Shown: positions 33,906-42,286 of the stretch, piece after piece
Position numbering within the stretch: the first letter of the stretch is position 1
How the letters are laid out: each line of letters starts with the position of its first letter
Assembly (NCBI GenBank): GCA_963736505.1
Contig: CAVTOZ010000003.1
Location: forward strand, 372,001 to 436,000
Reading direction: 5' to 3'
DNA length: 64,000 nt
Origin: Solirubrobacter sp963736505
GTDB lineage: Bacteria; Actinomycetota; Thermoleophilia; Solirubrobacterales; Solirubrobacteraceae
The notes under the pieces: generated by a model
Told to the model about the DNA's origin: nothing
The model's database searches: none
What the model saw: only the letters and a program-made list of their open reading frames with translations
Position numbers and translations under genes: made by a program

Positions 33906-35339
33906 GTGGCGACGTGTTCAGGAGCACTCACGTGGAACCCCAGAGTGCTTGCGGCAGCGTTTGCCGCGACAGTGGCGCTCGCGCTGGCGGCTGATGCAGC
34001 ACCTGCCAATGCCGGCGTGATTTCGGCGACTACGGACGGCGTCTCGGCCCAGCTGAATCTCGACGGTGCGGACGACGTCGTCTCGGTGTCGGTCGAGAAC
34101 GGGCTGCTCGTGCACGACCCGGTCGGCGACGGCCTCAAGTCGAGCGCCGACTGGGACAGCGCGACACCTGGCGGGCAGACCGTTGCGGCCACCGGCCACG
34201 GCGTGATCACCATCAACGGCGGCGACGGCAACGACACTCTCTCGGTGAGCGCGCCGGTCGACGCGATTGGGGGCGCGCTCCTCAACGGCGACGGCGGCGA
34301 CGATGTACTGACCGGCCCTGATTCCGGCGACACCCTCAGCGGCGGTGATGGCAACGACGTCTTGATCGGCGCCAAAGGGGGTGACGATCTGAACGGCGGC
34401 GCGGGCAACGACATCTTCATGTGGAGCAACGGCGACGGCGATGACGTCGATACCGGTGGCGACGGTAACGACCTGACCGTGGTCGACGGGAACCCGACGC
34501 TCGGCGACGCCTTCACACTCGGGCCCGACCAGCTCGCAGGCTTCGTCAGGTTCAAGCGCACCAACCTCACGACCGTCAGTCTTCTCAGTGATACCGAGCG
34601 CTTCGAGGTTCGCGGGCTCGGCGGTGACGACTCGTTCTCGTCTGCGCCGGGGTTGGGTGCCCGCACTGGCTTGACGATCGTCGGGGGCGACGGGGCGGAC
34701 ACGATCGTCGGCTCCGATGGCGCGGACCGGATCCTCGGCGGCGACGGCAACGACACCGTCACGCCGGGCGGCGGTAGTGACCTCGTGTTCGGTGACGCCG
34801 GTGACGACCAGATCGACCTCCGAGATGGGGCGCCGGACGTCGCTCACGGCGGCGACGGCGACGACTCGGTTCTGACCGACGGCGCCTTGGTGGACTTCGT
34901 CGACGGCTTCGAGGCGGTCGACGTTCCTCCGGCGCCCGTCGTGACGCCGCCACCGGCCACGACGCCGCCACCGGCCGGACTGCCCCCGGCTGATGCGCCG
35001 CCCAGCCCGGCCCTATCGGCAACCCCGCTGAGGATCAAAGGCAGCGTGGTCAACGTGAGACAGGGCCGAGTCTCGATCATCGTGAGTTGTCCAGCCACCC
35101 CGACGACTCACTGCATCGGGCTTCTGACGCTTCGGAGGGCAGGGCGAGGGCTGGGCAGCGCACACTACGATGTCGCGCCTGGCACCAGGTTGATGCTGAG
35201 AGTCAGGCTGGCCAAGACGAGCCACCGCTTGGCTGATCGCAGCGGGCGCGTCAAGGTGGTTGCAGTCGCCGAGACGGGGCCGGCACATCGGATCGCGCGG
35301 ACGTCTCACCAGCTCACGCTCGCATTCCGCGGCCGCTGA
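33906..35339 (+). CDS. secreted Gly-Asp repeat (RTX-like calcium-binding) protein
   Basis: 477 residues from a GTG. An export signal (PRVLAAAFAATVALALAADA, then APANA) is followed by nonapeptide-like repeats: GGDGNDTLSVSAPVDAI, NGDGGDDVLTGPDSGDTLSG, GDGNDVLIGAKGGDDLNGG, and later GADRILGGDGNDTVTPGGGS with DAGDDQIDLRDG. These build calcium-binding beta-rolls. A Pro/Thr linker near 350-375 precedes an all-beta domain with two cysteines (VSIIVSCPATPTTHCIGLLT). Unlike proteobacterial RTX toxins it has a Sec signal and no type I export genes beside it. Probably a cell-surface scaffold. Confidence 0.8.
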   Translation: MATCSGALTWNPRVLAAAFAATVALALAADAAPANAGVISATTDGVSAQLNLDGADDVVSVSVENGLLVHDPVGDGLKSSADWDSATPGGQTVAATGHGVITINGGDGNDTLSVSAPVDAIGGALLNGDGGDDVLTGPDSGDTLSGGDGNDVLIGAKGGDDLNGGAGNDIFMWSNGDGDDVDTGGDGNDLTVVDGNPTLGDAFTLGPDQLAGFVRFKRTNLTTVSLLSDTERFEVRGLGGDDSFSSAPGLGARTGLTIVGGDGADTIVGSDGADRILGGDGNDTVTPGGGSDLVFGDAGDDQIDLRDGAPDVAHGGDGDDSVLTDGALVDFVDGFEAVDVPPAPVVTPPPATTPPPAGLPPADAPPSPALSATPLRIKGSVVNVRQGRVSIIVSCPATPTTHCIGLLTLRRAGRGLGSAHYDVAPGTRLMLRVRLAKTSHRLADRSGRVKVVAVAETGPAHRIARTSHQLTLAFRGR

Positions 35340-35460
35340 GACGAACCCAGCGAACCAGCGGCCGGGTAGCCGTGCTGTACGGCGCGTGCCCGCTCGGGAC
35401 GACACGCGGAAGGGCGCCGTATGTTCCCGCCGCCGCTGCTGCGTTGCGCGACCCGCAAGA

Positions 35461-35699
35461 GCGTGGGTCTAGGCGCGACCGTTCCACCCGCGGGTGGCCT
35501 CGTGGGCGTTTGGGGGTCGGCGGCTGAATGCCGTGGCAGGGCGCCCTGCACGCGACGACGGGCGTACGTGCCGACCCAGCCCGGCAGGCGAGACCGCAGA
35601 CCCGTGCCAGGGCGCCCCGCGCGCGGGTCTCAGTTCAGTCGTCGACCCGGGTCCCACGAGGACAGGACCCGCGGCCGAGCGAACCGACCCTCAGCCGTT
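35461..35699 (+). repeat. dispersed repeat, copy A (core 35477-35686)
   Basis: The 210-bp core starts GACCGTTCCACCCGCGGGTG and ends GCGGCCGAGCGAACCG. It occurs three times in the window in the same orientation with no indels: A 35477-35686, B 43610-43819, C 51176-51385. A and B differ at about 3 bases. It contains the perfect palindromes CCACCCGCGGGTGG (35484-35497) and GCAGGGCGCCCTGC (35536-35549) and a 7-bp hairpin CGGGTCC/GGACCCG with a 10-nt loop (35648-35671). A and C share 13 more bases at the right end. It sits between the 3' ends of convergent genes. No transposase and no convincing protein; origin unknown. Confidence 0.95.
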
Positions 35700-35727
35700 G
35701 AGCGCGGACCTCCCTAGGACCTCGGAC

Positions 35728-36879
35728 TCAGTCACAAGGGCGCGAAGAGGGGTCTATGAAGCGTCCCCACGACCCCGGTGGACCCGTGGTCACGCGAACG
35801 ATGAGCTCGGTGGGCAGCAGGGCTGCCGGTGTGGCCGGCGGCTGCCCGTTGATCGTCTGCAGGAGCCGCTCGGCGGCCAGGCGGCCCTTGTCGCGGTGTC
35901 CCTGGCGCACGGTGGTCAACCGCGCGGCGGCCGGCGCGGTGTCGTCGAAGCCGACGACGGACAGGTCGCCGGGAACGGCGAGGCCACGTTCGCGGGCGAC
36001 CGCGCAGACGGCCATGGCGAGCCGGTCGCTGAACGCGAAGATCGCGGTGAGGTCCGGCGCGGCATCCAGGAGCGCGTTGGCGGCGGTGCGGGCCATCTCG
36101 GGCGTGACGACGGGGACCTGCACGATCGTCGCGGCCGTCTCGTCGAGGCCGGCGGCCGCCAACGCGCGCGCGCAGCCTTCGACGCGGGCCTTGGTGACCG
36201 TGGCGGTCGCGCCGGCGCGGTGGGCGATGTCGGCCGGTCCGGCGGGCGCGTGCGTCGAGAGGCCGAACGCGAGTACGCCGATCCGGCGGTGACCCAGGTC
36301 GATCAGGTGGCGCATGGCGGCCTCGGCGCCCCCGACGTCATCGATCGTCAGGAAATCGAGCGCGGGACGGCGTCGGTCGTCAGCGAGCCCGGGGATGTCG
36401 GACGGCGCGGGCGAGTCGACGATGACGGTGGGCAGGTGGCGCTGCAGGACCGCGGGGATGATCGGGTCGTCACCCGGCACGGAGAAGACGATCAGCCCGT
36501 CGGCCGCGGCATTGCGTACCGCGGGGCCCTCCGGGACGTCGCGGTACGGCAGCTCGGGAACCAGCACGAGGCCGAGCTGCTGCGGGTCGGTCGCGTCCGA
36601 CACGCCGGTGAGGAACTGGATCGTCGCCGGATCGCTCAGGGCGTCCGCGATCAGCCGTCCGAGGATCACCGCGATGGCGCCGGCGCGCCCGCGGCGGAGG
36701 ATCCGGGCGGCGGGGTCGGGGCCGCCGTAGTCGAGCTCGGCCGCCACGCGCAACACGCGCTCGCGCAGCGCGGGTGTCAGGCGCTCCGGCCGGTTGAAGG
36801 CGTTGGACACCGTGCTCGGGGACACGCCGGCGGCGCGCGCGACGGCCACGACTCCAGGCTTTCGTCCGGGAGCGGCCAT
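35728..36879 (-). CDS. LacI-family transcriptional regulator
   Basis: 383 residues. N-terminal HTH and hinge: PGVVAVARAAGVSPSTVSNA followed by FNRPERLTPALRERVLRVAA. The periplasmic-binding-like sugar domain follows, with AFSDRLAMAVCAVARERGLA, VPGDLSVVGFDDTAPAAARL and TTVRQGHRDKGRLAAERLLQ. It is divergent from the GH31 glycosidase (94 bp between starts), so it most likely represses that gene until an oligosaccharide is present. Its 3' end faces repeat copy A. Confidence 0.93.
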   Translation of the reverse strand: MAAPGRKPGVVAVARAAGVSPSTVSNAFNRPERLTPALRERVLRVAAELDYGGPDPAARILRRGRAGAIAVILGRLIADALSDPATIQFLTGVSDATDPQQLGLVLVPELPYRDVPEGPAVRNAAADGLIVFSVPGDDPIIPAVLQRHLPTVIVDSPAPSDIPGLADDRRRPALDFLTIDDVGGAEAAMRHLIDLGHRRIGVLAFGLSTHAPAGPADIAHRAGATATVTKARVEGCARALAAAGLDETAATIVQVPVVTPEMARTAANALLDAAPDLTAIFAFSDRLAMAVCAVARERGLAVPGDLSVVGFDDTAPAAARLTTVRQGHRDKGRLAAERLLQTINGQPPATPAALLPTELIVRVTTGPPGSWGRFIDPSSRPCD

Positions 36880-36920
36880 GAGCGCATTCTGGCAAGTCGC
36901 GGTGTCGAGTTGCGCCAGCG

Positions 36921-36940
36921 AGAAAAACGTTGCAAAATGC
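36921..36940. promoter_or_regulatory. candidate LacI operator
   Basis: The divergent gap is GC-rich except for AAAAACGTTGCAAAAT (36922-36937, inside this span). It contains the central CG and TTGCAA typical of LacI/GalR-type operators, though the symmetry is imperfect. It lies about 35-50 bases before the GTG of the GH31 gene. Confidence 0.4.
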
Positions 36941-36972
36941 CTGACGGGAGAAAGCGGGGAGAGGAGCGAGCC

Positions 36973-39900
36973 GTGAAACGGGTCCGTGTCATCTTGCTGG
37001 CGCTTACGCTGGCGTTCACGCTGGCGCCGACGTCAGGGGCGCTGGCGAATCCCGCCCGCCAGGGCGCAAGCGTGGTCGACGGCGCGGCTCGCTTCCAGAT
37101 CATCACGCCGACGCTGATCCGGATGGAGTACGCGGCGGACGGCCGCTTCGAGGACCGCCCGACCTTCAATGCCGTCGCCCGGGGCCTCACGCCGCCGCCG
37201 TTCTCGGTGCGCACCACGCGATCGGGCCTGGAGATCCGCACCGCCCGGCTCGTGCTGCGCTACACGCACGACTCGAGCCCGCTCGGTCCGGGCAACGTCA
37301 GCGTCTGGGTCGGCGGCCGCACGGTCCGGCCCCAGTTCGGCTCGCCGGCGCGATCCGACGCGCTCGGCGGCTGGTACCGCGGGCTGGACTACTACCCGGG
37401 GCAGGCGGGACCGGTCGACCAGATCAAGCTCCACCAAGGGCTGCTCATGCGGCAGGGCTGGTACCTGCTCGACGACTCCACGACGGCGCTCCGCACCGCG
37501 GACGGCTGGGTCCAGCCGCGACCGGCCCATGGCGGCGCGTACGAGGACGGCTACTTCTTCGGCTACGGGAGCGACTACAAGACGGCGCTGAAGGACCTCG
37601 TCACGCTCACCGGCCGGCCCGTGCTGTTGCCGAAGTGGGCGTTCGGCAACTGGTTCTCGAAGTACTTCGCGTACTCGTTCGATGACTACAAGACCCAGCT
37701 GCTGCCCGCGTTCCGCGCGAACCGCGTGCCGCTGGACGTCCTGGTCGCCGACACCGACTGGAAGGCGCCCAACACGTGGGCCGGGTGGAACTGGAACCCG
37801 GCGTTGTTCCCGAACCCGCAGGCCTTCCTGGACTGGGCCAAGGCGGAGCATCTGCAGACGACGCTCAACGTCCACGCGGCCGTGTCCGAGGACGACCCGC
37901 GCTTCGCGCACGCGCAGGAGATCGCGGGCGGCAAGCTCGCGCCCGCGACGTCGAGCTTCGCACCGAAGCCGCACCGCTTCGACTGGGCCGATCGCGACCA
38001 GGCCGCCGCGTGGCAATGGCTTCACGACCCCTTCGAGGCCCAGGGCGTCCGCCAGTGGTGGCTGGACTACTGCTGCGACGACAGCACCGCGAGCACGCCC
38101 GGCCTGACGCCCGACAGCTGGATCAACGAGCTCTACCGCCGCGCCGGCGACGCCCGCGGGCTGCGCGGCTTCTCGCTGGCGCGCATCGGCGCGTCCTTCC
38201 CCGACTACAACAGCACGCCGGCGTCCGGGCCGTGGGGCGAGCACCGCTCGACGGTGCACTTCACCGGCGACACGCGGCCCGACTGGGCGTCACTGGCGTT
38301 CGAGGCGGCGTTCACGCCCGCCGAGGGAAGCATCGGCGAGCCGTACGTCAGCCACGACATCGGGAGCTTCGCCGGCAAGCACCTGCCCGAGGACCTCTAC
38401 GTCCGCTGGCTCCAGCTCGGTGCCCTCCAGCCCATCAACCGCCTGCACTCCGATCACGGCGACCGCCTTCCGTGGGAGTACGGCGACGCCGTCCGGGGCG
38501 CGGCTGCGTCCTTCCTGCGCCTGCGCGAGGCCATGGTCCCCTACCTGTACGCGACCGCGCGCCAGGCGTACGACACCGGGCTGCCGATGGCTCGCGCCCT
38601 CTACCTCGAGTATCCGCGCGAGGCCGGCGCCTACACCCACGACACCGAGTATCTGCTCGGCGACCAGCTCCTGGTCGCGCCGGTGACCACGCCGGGCCTG
38701 ACCGCGCAGACGACGGTGTGGCTGCCGCCGGGAACCTGGACGGACGTCTTCACCGGCGCGACCTACGAGGGATCAGGCGAACGGCTGGTGGTCAGCACGC
38801 CCGACCGGATGCCGGTCTTCGCCCGCAGCGGCGCCATCGTGCCGCTGGCGCCGTACGCCGACAACGTCGCGAGCCTGCCGAATGCGCTGACGTTGAAGGT
38901 GTTCCCGCACGGAGGCGGCACGACGGCGCTGTACGACGACGCCGGCGAGGGGCTCGGCTACCAGCGCGGCCAGTCCGCGACCACGCCCGTGCGCTACATC
39001 GAGGGCCGGCACGCCGAGCTGCAGATCGGGCCGGCGCGAGGCAGCTACCCCGGTCAGCCGGCGACGCGCGACTACACCGCCGTCTTCGTCGACGTCACCC
39101 GTCCGCACCAGGTGACGGTCGACGGAAGGCGGGCCGCCTTCACGTACGACGCCGCGACGCAGACCCTGTCGGTCGGAGTCGCGCACGTCGCGGCCGGCCG
39201 GCGCGTGGTCGTCGAGCACGACGGCCGCGCCGTCGTAGACCGGCCTGACCCCGCCGTGACCTTCACGCTCGACGCGCCCGACGGCCTGACGGCCGGCGCA
39301 CCGGGCCGGGTCGTCGCGACGGTCACCAATCACGGGCCGCAACCGGTGCACGACGTCTCGGTCGCCATCCCGGCACCCGCCGGCTGGACGGTCGTCGCGA
39401 CCTCGCCGACGACGCGCAGCACGCTGGCACCCGGTGACGCGTTCCAGGCGAGCTTCACCGTCACGCCCGCCGGCACCGCGTCCAACTCCGAGATGGTGGG
39501 CACGGCGACCTACCGCAACCCCGACGGCTCGCGGTCGTCCCTGCCGGCGTCGCTCAGCATCAAGCCCCGGCCGGTCGCCGTCACGTTCCGCGTGCACGTC
39601 CCGGACGGGATGCCTCCGGGGGACGCCGTCTACCTGCCCGGCAACATCGACGAGCTCGGTCCGTGGGACCCCGGCAAGCTGCGCATGACCGACAAGGGCG
39701 GCGGCATCTGGGAGGCCACGATCACCGTCCTCGACGGCACCGAGATCCAGTACAAGTACACGCGCGGGACCTGGGAGACGGTCGAGTGGTGGGGTGACAT
39801 CACTGGCACCACCAACCGCAGCATCACGGTCAACGGGGGCACCGACGGCACGATGCTCGTCGACGACACCTCGACCGCCTGGGACGACCACTCGAACCCG

Positions 39901-40242
39901 GACATCCACAAGGCCGTCCGCTACTGGCGCGACGCGGTGGTCACGTCCACAAGCCCCGCGAACGGCAGCTCGGGTCCAGCCCCCGCCGCCGTCACGGTGA
40001 CGTTCCAGACAGACGTCATACCGACCGGCGCCGACTTCGGCAACGCCGTGACGGTCAGCCGCGGCGGGTCCGCCGTGGCCGGCAGCGTGGCCGAGACGTC
40101 ACCGGGGGTGCTCACCTGGACGCCCGCCGCCGCACTAGCGCCGGGGGCGTACGACGTCACCGTGGACAACGTGCAACGTGACATCGGCGGCGACGGCGTC
40201 CCGATGCGCCGGCCCTACCGGTTCTCGTTCACCGTCACCTGA
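36973..40242 (+). CDS. secreted GH31 glycosidase with NEW3, CBM20 and Ig-like domains
   Basis: 1089 residues from a GTG at 36973 with GAGGAG seven bases before it. Signal peptide VRVILLALTLAFTLAPTSGA. A GH31 N-terminal beta domain (ARFQIITPTLIRMEYAADGR) and catalytic barrel follow: LLPKWAFGNWFSKYFAYSFD, VLVADTDWKAPNTWAGWNWN, GVRQWWLDYCCDDSTAS (likely nucleophile Asp), HFTGDTRPDWASLAFEAAF (likely acid/base Asp). After about residue 760 come an alpha-galactosidase NEW3-like module (APGRVVATVTNHGPQPVHDV), a CBM20 starch-binding domain (DAVYLPGNIDELGPWDPGKL) and a C-terminal Ig-like domain. It likely hydrolyses alpha-glucans or related oligosaccharides outside the cell. Divergent from the LacI gene. 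Confidence 0.9.
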   Translation: MKRVRVILLALTLAFTLAPTSGALANPARQGASVVDGAARFQIITPTLIRMEYAADGRFEDRPTFNAVARGLTPPPFSVRTTRSGLEIRTARLVLRYTHDSSPLGPGNVSVWVGGRTVRPQFGSPARSDALGGWYRGLDYYPGQAGPVDQIKLHQGLLMRQGWYLLDDSTTALRTADGWVQPRPAHGGAYEDGYFFGYGSDYKTALKDLVTLTGRPVLLPKWAFGNWFSKYFAYSFDDYKTQLLPAFRANRVPLDVLVADTDWKAPNTWAGWNWNPALFPNPQAFLDWAKAEHLQTTLNVHAAVSEDDPRFAHAQEIAGGKLAPATSSFAPKPHRFDWADRDQAAAWQWLHDPFEAQGVRQWWLDYCCDDSTASTPGLTPDSWINELYRRAGDARGLRGFSLARIGASFPDYNSTPASGPWGEHRSTVHFTGDTRPDWASLAFEAAFTPAEGSIGEPYVSHDIGSFAGKHLPEDLYVRWLQLGALQPINRLHSDHGDRLPWEYGDAVRGAAASFLRLREAMVPYLYATARQAYDTGLPMARALYLEYPREAGAYTHDTEYLLGDQLLVAPVTTPGLTAQTTVWLPPGTWTDVFTGATYEGSGERLVVSTPDRMPVFARSGAIVPLAPYADNVASLPNALTLKVFPHGGGTTALYDDAGEGLGYQRGQSATTPVRYIEGRHAELQIGPARGSYPGQPATRDYTAVFVDVTRPHQVTVDGRRAAFTYDAATQTLSVGVAHVAAGRRVVVEHDGRAVVDRPDPAVTFTLDAPDGLTAGAPGRVVATVTNHGPQPVHDVSVAIPAPAGWTVVATSPTTRSTLAPGDAFQASFTVTPAGTASNSEMVGTATYRNPDGSRSSLPASLSIKPRPVAVTFRVHVPDGMPPGDAVYLPGNIDELGPWDPGKLRMTDKGGGIWEATITVLDGTEIQYKYTRGTWETVEWWGDITGTTNRSITVNGGTDGTMLVDDTSTAWDDHSNPDIHKAVRYWRDAVVTSTSPANGSSGPAPAAVTVTFQTDVIPTGADFGNAVTVSRGGSAVAGSVAETSPGVLTWTPAAALAPGAYDVTVDNVQRDIGGDGVPMRRPYRFSFTVT

Positions 40243-40258
40243 GAACGAGGTTCGACAG

Positions 40259-40290
40259 CGGCTACGGCGCGCCCCGGCACGCCGTAGCCG
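40259..40290. terminator. intrinsic terminator after the GH31 gene
   Basis: A perfect 11-bp stem CGGCTACGGCG/CGCCGTAGCCG with a 10-nt loop, 17 bases after the stop codon. Confidence 0.82.
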
Positions 40291-40336
40291 CCGGCCGCCC
40301 AAGTGCCTGCTGTCGCGGGCACCCGCCGCGTAGCAT

Positions 40337-40559
40337 CCACACGCCCTCGTACCTCTGGGACTCGGCGACATAGGAGATCAGCGAGGCACTGATCCCGCTC
40401 ATTGCCACGGTCATGGCCGGCGACGGCGCGTGGGACGCCGACCCGACGATCCGCCACGCGATCGAGATCCGCAGCGGCGTGGTGCAGAACCCGAGGATCG
40501 TCTCCTACCAGTCACGCGCCGCTGCCTTCCCGCACGGGCCCGCCCCGGTCGAGACCTGA
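40337..40559 (+). pseudogene. C-terminal remnant of an unidentified enzyme
   Basis: One frame reads HTPSYLWDSAT, an in-frame TAG (about 40370), then EISEALIPLIATVMAGDGAW, DADPTIRHAIEIRSGVVQNP and RIVSYQSRAAAFPHGPAPVE to a TGA at 40557-40559. The text after the TAG has strong protein character and no start codon context. I do not recognise the family. It fills the gap between the GH31 terminator and the ABC operon. Confidence 0.4.
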
Positions 40560-40565
40560 CCGGGC

Positions 40566-41330
40566 TCAGAGCACCTTGGAGAGGAACGCCCGCGTGCGCT
40601 CGTGGCGCGGCGCGCCGAAGAGCTCCGCCGGGGTCCCGGACTCCACGACGACGCCGCTGTCCATGAAGACCGCGGTGTCGGCGACCTCGCGCGCGAAGCC
40701 GATCTCGTGGGTGACGACGATCATCGTCATGCCCTCCTGCGCGAGCCGGCGCATTACGTCGAGCACCTCACCGACGAGCTCGGGGTCGAGCGCCGAGGTC
40801 GGCTCGTCGAAGAGCATGAGCTTGGGCTTCATGGCCAGCGCACGGGCGATGGCCACCCGCTGCTGCTGGCCGCCGGAGAGCTGCGCCGGGTAGGCGCTCT
40901 CCTTGTCGGCGAGGCCCACCATGCGCAGCAGATCGCGAGCCGCCGCCCGGGCCTCGTTGCGGTGCCGCCCGGCGACGCGGACCGGTGCCTCGGCAACGTT
41001 CTCGACTGCCGTCATGTGCGGAAACAGGTTGAAGCGCTGGAACACCATGCCGATCTCGGCGCGCTTGCGCGCGACCTCCGAATCACGCAGCTCGTAGAGC
41101 TTGTCGCCCACCTGCCGGTAGCCGACGAGCTCGCCGTCGACGGACAGGCGTCCACCGTCGATGGTCTCGAGGTGGTTGATGCAGCGCAGGAACGTCGACT
41201 TGCCCGATCCCGAAGGGCCGAGCAGGCACAGGACCTCGCTGGCGCGAACCTCCAGCGAGATGCCTTTGAGCACCTCGAGTCGCCCGAATGACTTACGGAC
41301 CTCCTCGGCGCGGACCATCGCGTCGTTCAT
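40566..41330 (-). CDS. polar amino-acid ABC transporter, ATP-binding protein
   Basis: 254 residues from the ATG at 41330. Walker A CLLGPSGSGKSTFLRCINHL, Q-loop MVFQRFNLFPHMTAVENV, signature AQLSGGQQQRVAIARALAMK, Walker B LMLFDEPTSALDPELVGEVL and switch VTHEIGFAREVADTAVFMDS. This is the GlnQ/HisP/ArtP type. Its start overlaps the permease stop (ATGA). It forms a complete importer with the permease and binding protein upstream. Confidence 0.95.
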   Translation of the reverse strand: MNDAMVRAEEVRKSFGRLEVLKGISLEVRASEVLCLLGPSGSGKSTFLRCINHLETIDGGRLSVDGELVGYRQVGDKLYELRDSEVARKRAEIGMVFQRFNLFPHMTAVENVAEAPVRVAGRHRNEARAAARDLLRMVGLADKESAYPAQLSGGQQQRVAIARALAMKPKLMLFDEPTSALDPELVGEVLDVMRRLAQEGMTMIVVTHEIGFAREVADTAVFMDSGVVVESGTPAELFGAPRHERTRAFLSKVL

Positions 41331-42274
41331 CGGACCTCCAGGCGCGCGTGCCGGAACGAGAAGACGGCGTGCCGCAGGCGCTGGAAGGGCGTGTCGGGCA
41401 GGTCGCGCGAGGCGCCGCGCGAGTACCTCCGCTCGATGTAGTACTGCCCGATTGAGAGGACTGTGGTCATGACCAGATACCAGGCGCTGGCCACGAGCAG
41501 GAGTGGGATCTGACGGTAGTTCACCGAGTAGATCAGCTGCGCCGAGTACAGCAGCTCGCTGTAGGCGATGACGCTCACGAGCGACGTCGTCTTGAGCATT
41601 GAGATCGTCTCGTTGCCCGTCGGCGGGATGATGACTCGCATCGCCTGGGGCAGCACGATGCGACGCATCGTCTGCAGTCGCGTCATGCCGAGAGCGTGCG
41701 CCGCCTCCGTCTGCCCCTCGTCCACCGAGATGATGCCGGCCCGGACGATCTCGGCCATGTACGCGCCCTCGTTGAGCCCGAGCGCGAGGATCGCGGCCAC
41801 GAACGGGGTGATGACGGCGTTCGCGCTGCCGTGCAGGAGCTCCGGCCCGCCGAACGGGACCCCGAACGAGATCCGCGGATAGAGCGCCGAGATGAAGCTC
41901 CAGAAGAGGATCTGGACCAGCACGGGCGTGCCGCGGAACAGCCAGACGTAGGTCCAGCTCGACGCGGCCACGAGCGGGTTGGGCGACAGCCGCATGACCG
42001 CCAGCAGGACGCCGAGGACGATGCCGATCGCCATCGAGATGGCCGTCAGCTCGATCGTGACGACGACACCGTGGAGGATGCGCCGGTCGAAGAAGAAGTC
42101 GCCGAACGTCGCCCACCCGAAGCGCGGATTCGTCGCGACCGAGTGCACGGCGATGGTCACCAGCAGCAGGACGACCCCGCCCGCCACCCACCGTCCCGGA
42201 TGGCGCACCGGGACGGCCTCGATCTCCTCGGGACGTCCCGTCGGTACCGGAGCCGTGCTGCTCGACGACGACAT
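41327..42274 (-). CDS. polar amino-acid ABC transporter, permease
   Basis: 315 residues. A long cytosolic N-terminus (about 30 residues) is followed by helices at about 30-50, 65-95, 100-125, 150-175 and 255-280. The EAA loop is EAAHALGMTRLQTMRRIVLP followed by QAMRVIIPPTGNETISMLK, the HisM/GlnP signature. Single permease gene, so it likely acts as a homodimer. Second gene of the operon, 12 nt after the binding-protein gene. Confidence 0.94.
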   Translation of the reverse strand: MSSSSSTAPVPTGRPEEIEAVPVRHPGRWVAGGVVLLLVTIAVHSVATNPRFGWATFGDFFFDRRILHGVVVTIELTAISMAIGIVLGVLLAVMRLSPNPLVAASSWTYVWLFRGTPVLVQILFWSFISALYPRISFGVPFGGPELLHGSANAVITPFVAAILALGLNEGAYMAEIVRAGIISVDEGQTEAAHALGMTRLQTMRRIVLPQAMRVIIPPTGNETISMLKTTSLVSVIAYSELLYSAQLIYSVNYRQIPLLLVASAWYLVMTTVLSIGQYYIERRYSRGASRDLPDTPFQRLRHAVFSFRHARLEVR

Positions 42275-42286
42275 GCGGTCGCGCGA

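Noticed and set aside
35484..35671. Repeat copies as coding sequence (both strands stay open in all copies)
   Set aside because: Open frames persist only because there are no indels and stops are rare at this GC content. The translations are Arg/Pro/Gly-rich with no domain and no ribosome site.
35459..35704. GAGCG on both sides of repeat copy A as a target-site duplication
   Set aside because: The same is not seen at copies B and C, and GAGCG is common in this sequence.
35494..36972. Upstream extension of the GH31 frame (1582 aa in all)
   Set aside because: It would run through repeat copy A and antisense to the LacI gene. The GTG at 36973 has a ribosome site and directly begins a signal peptide.
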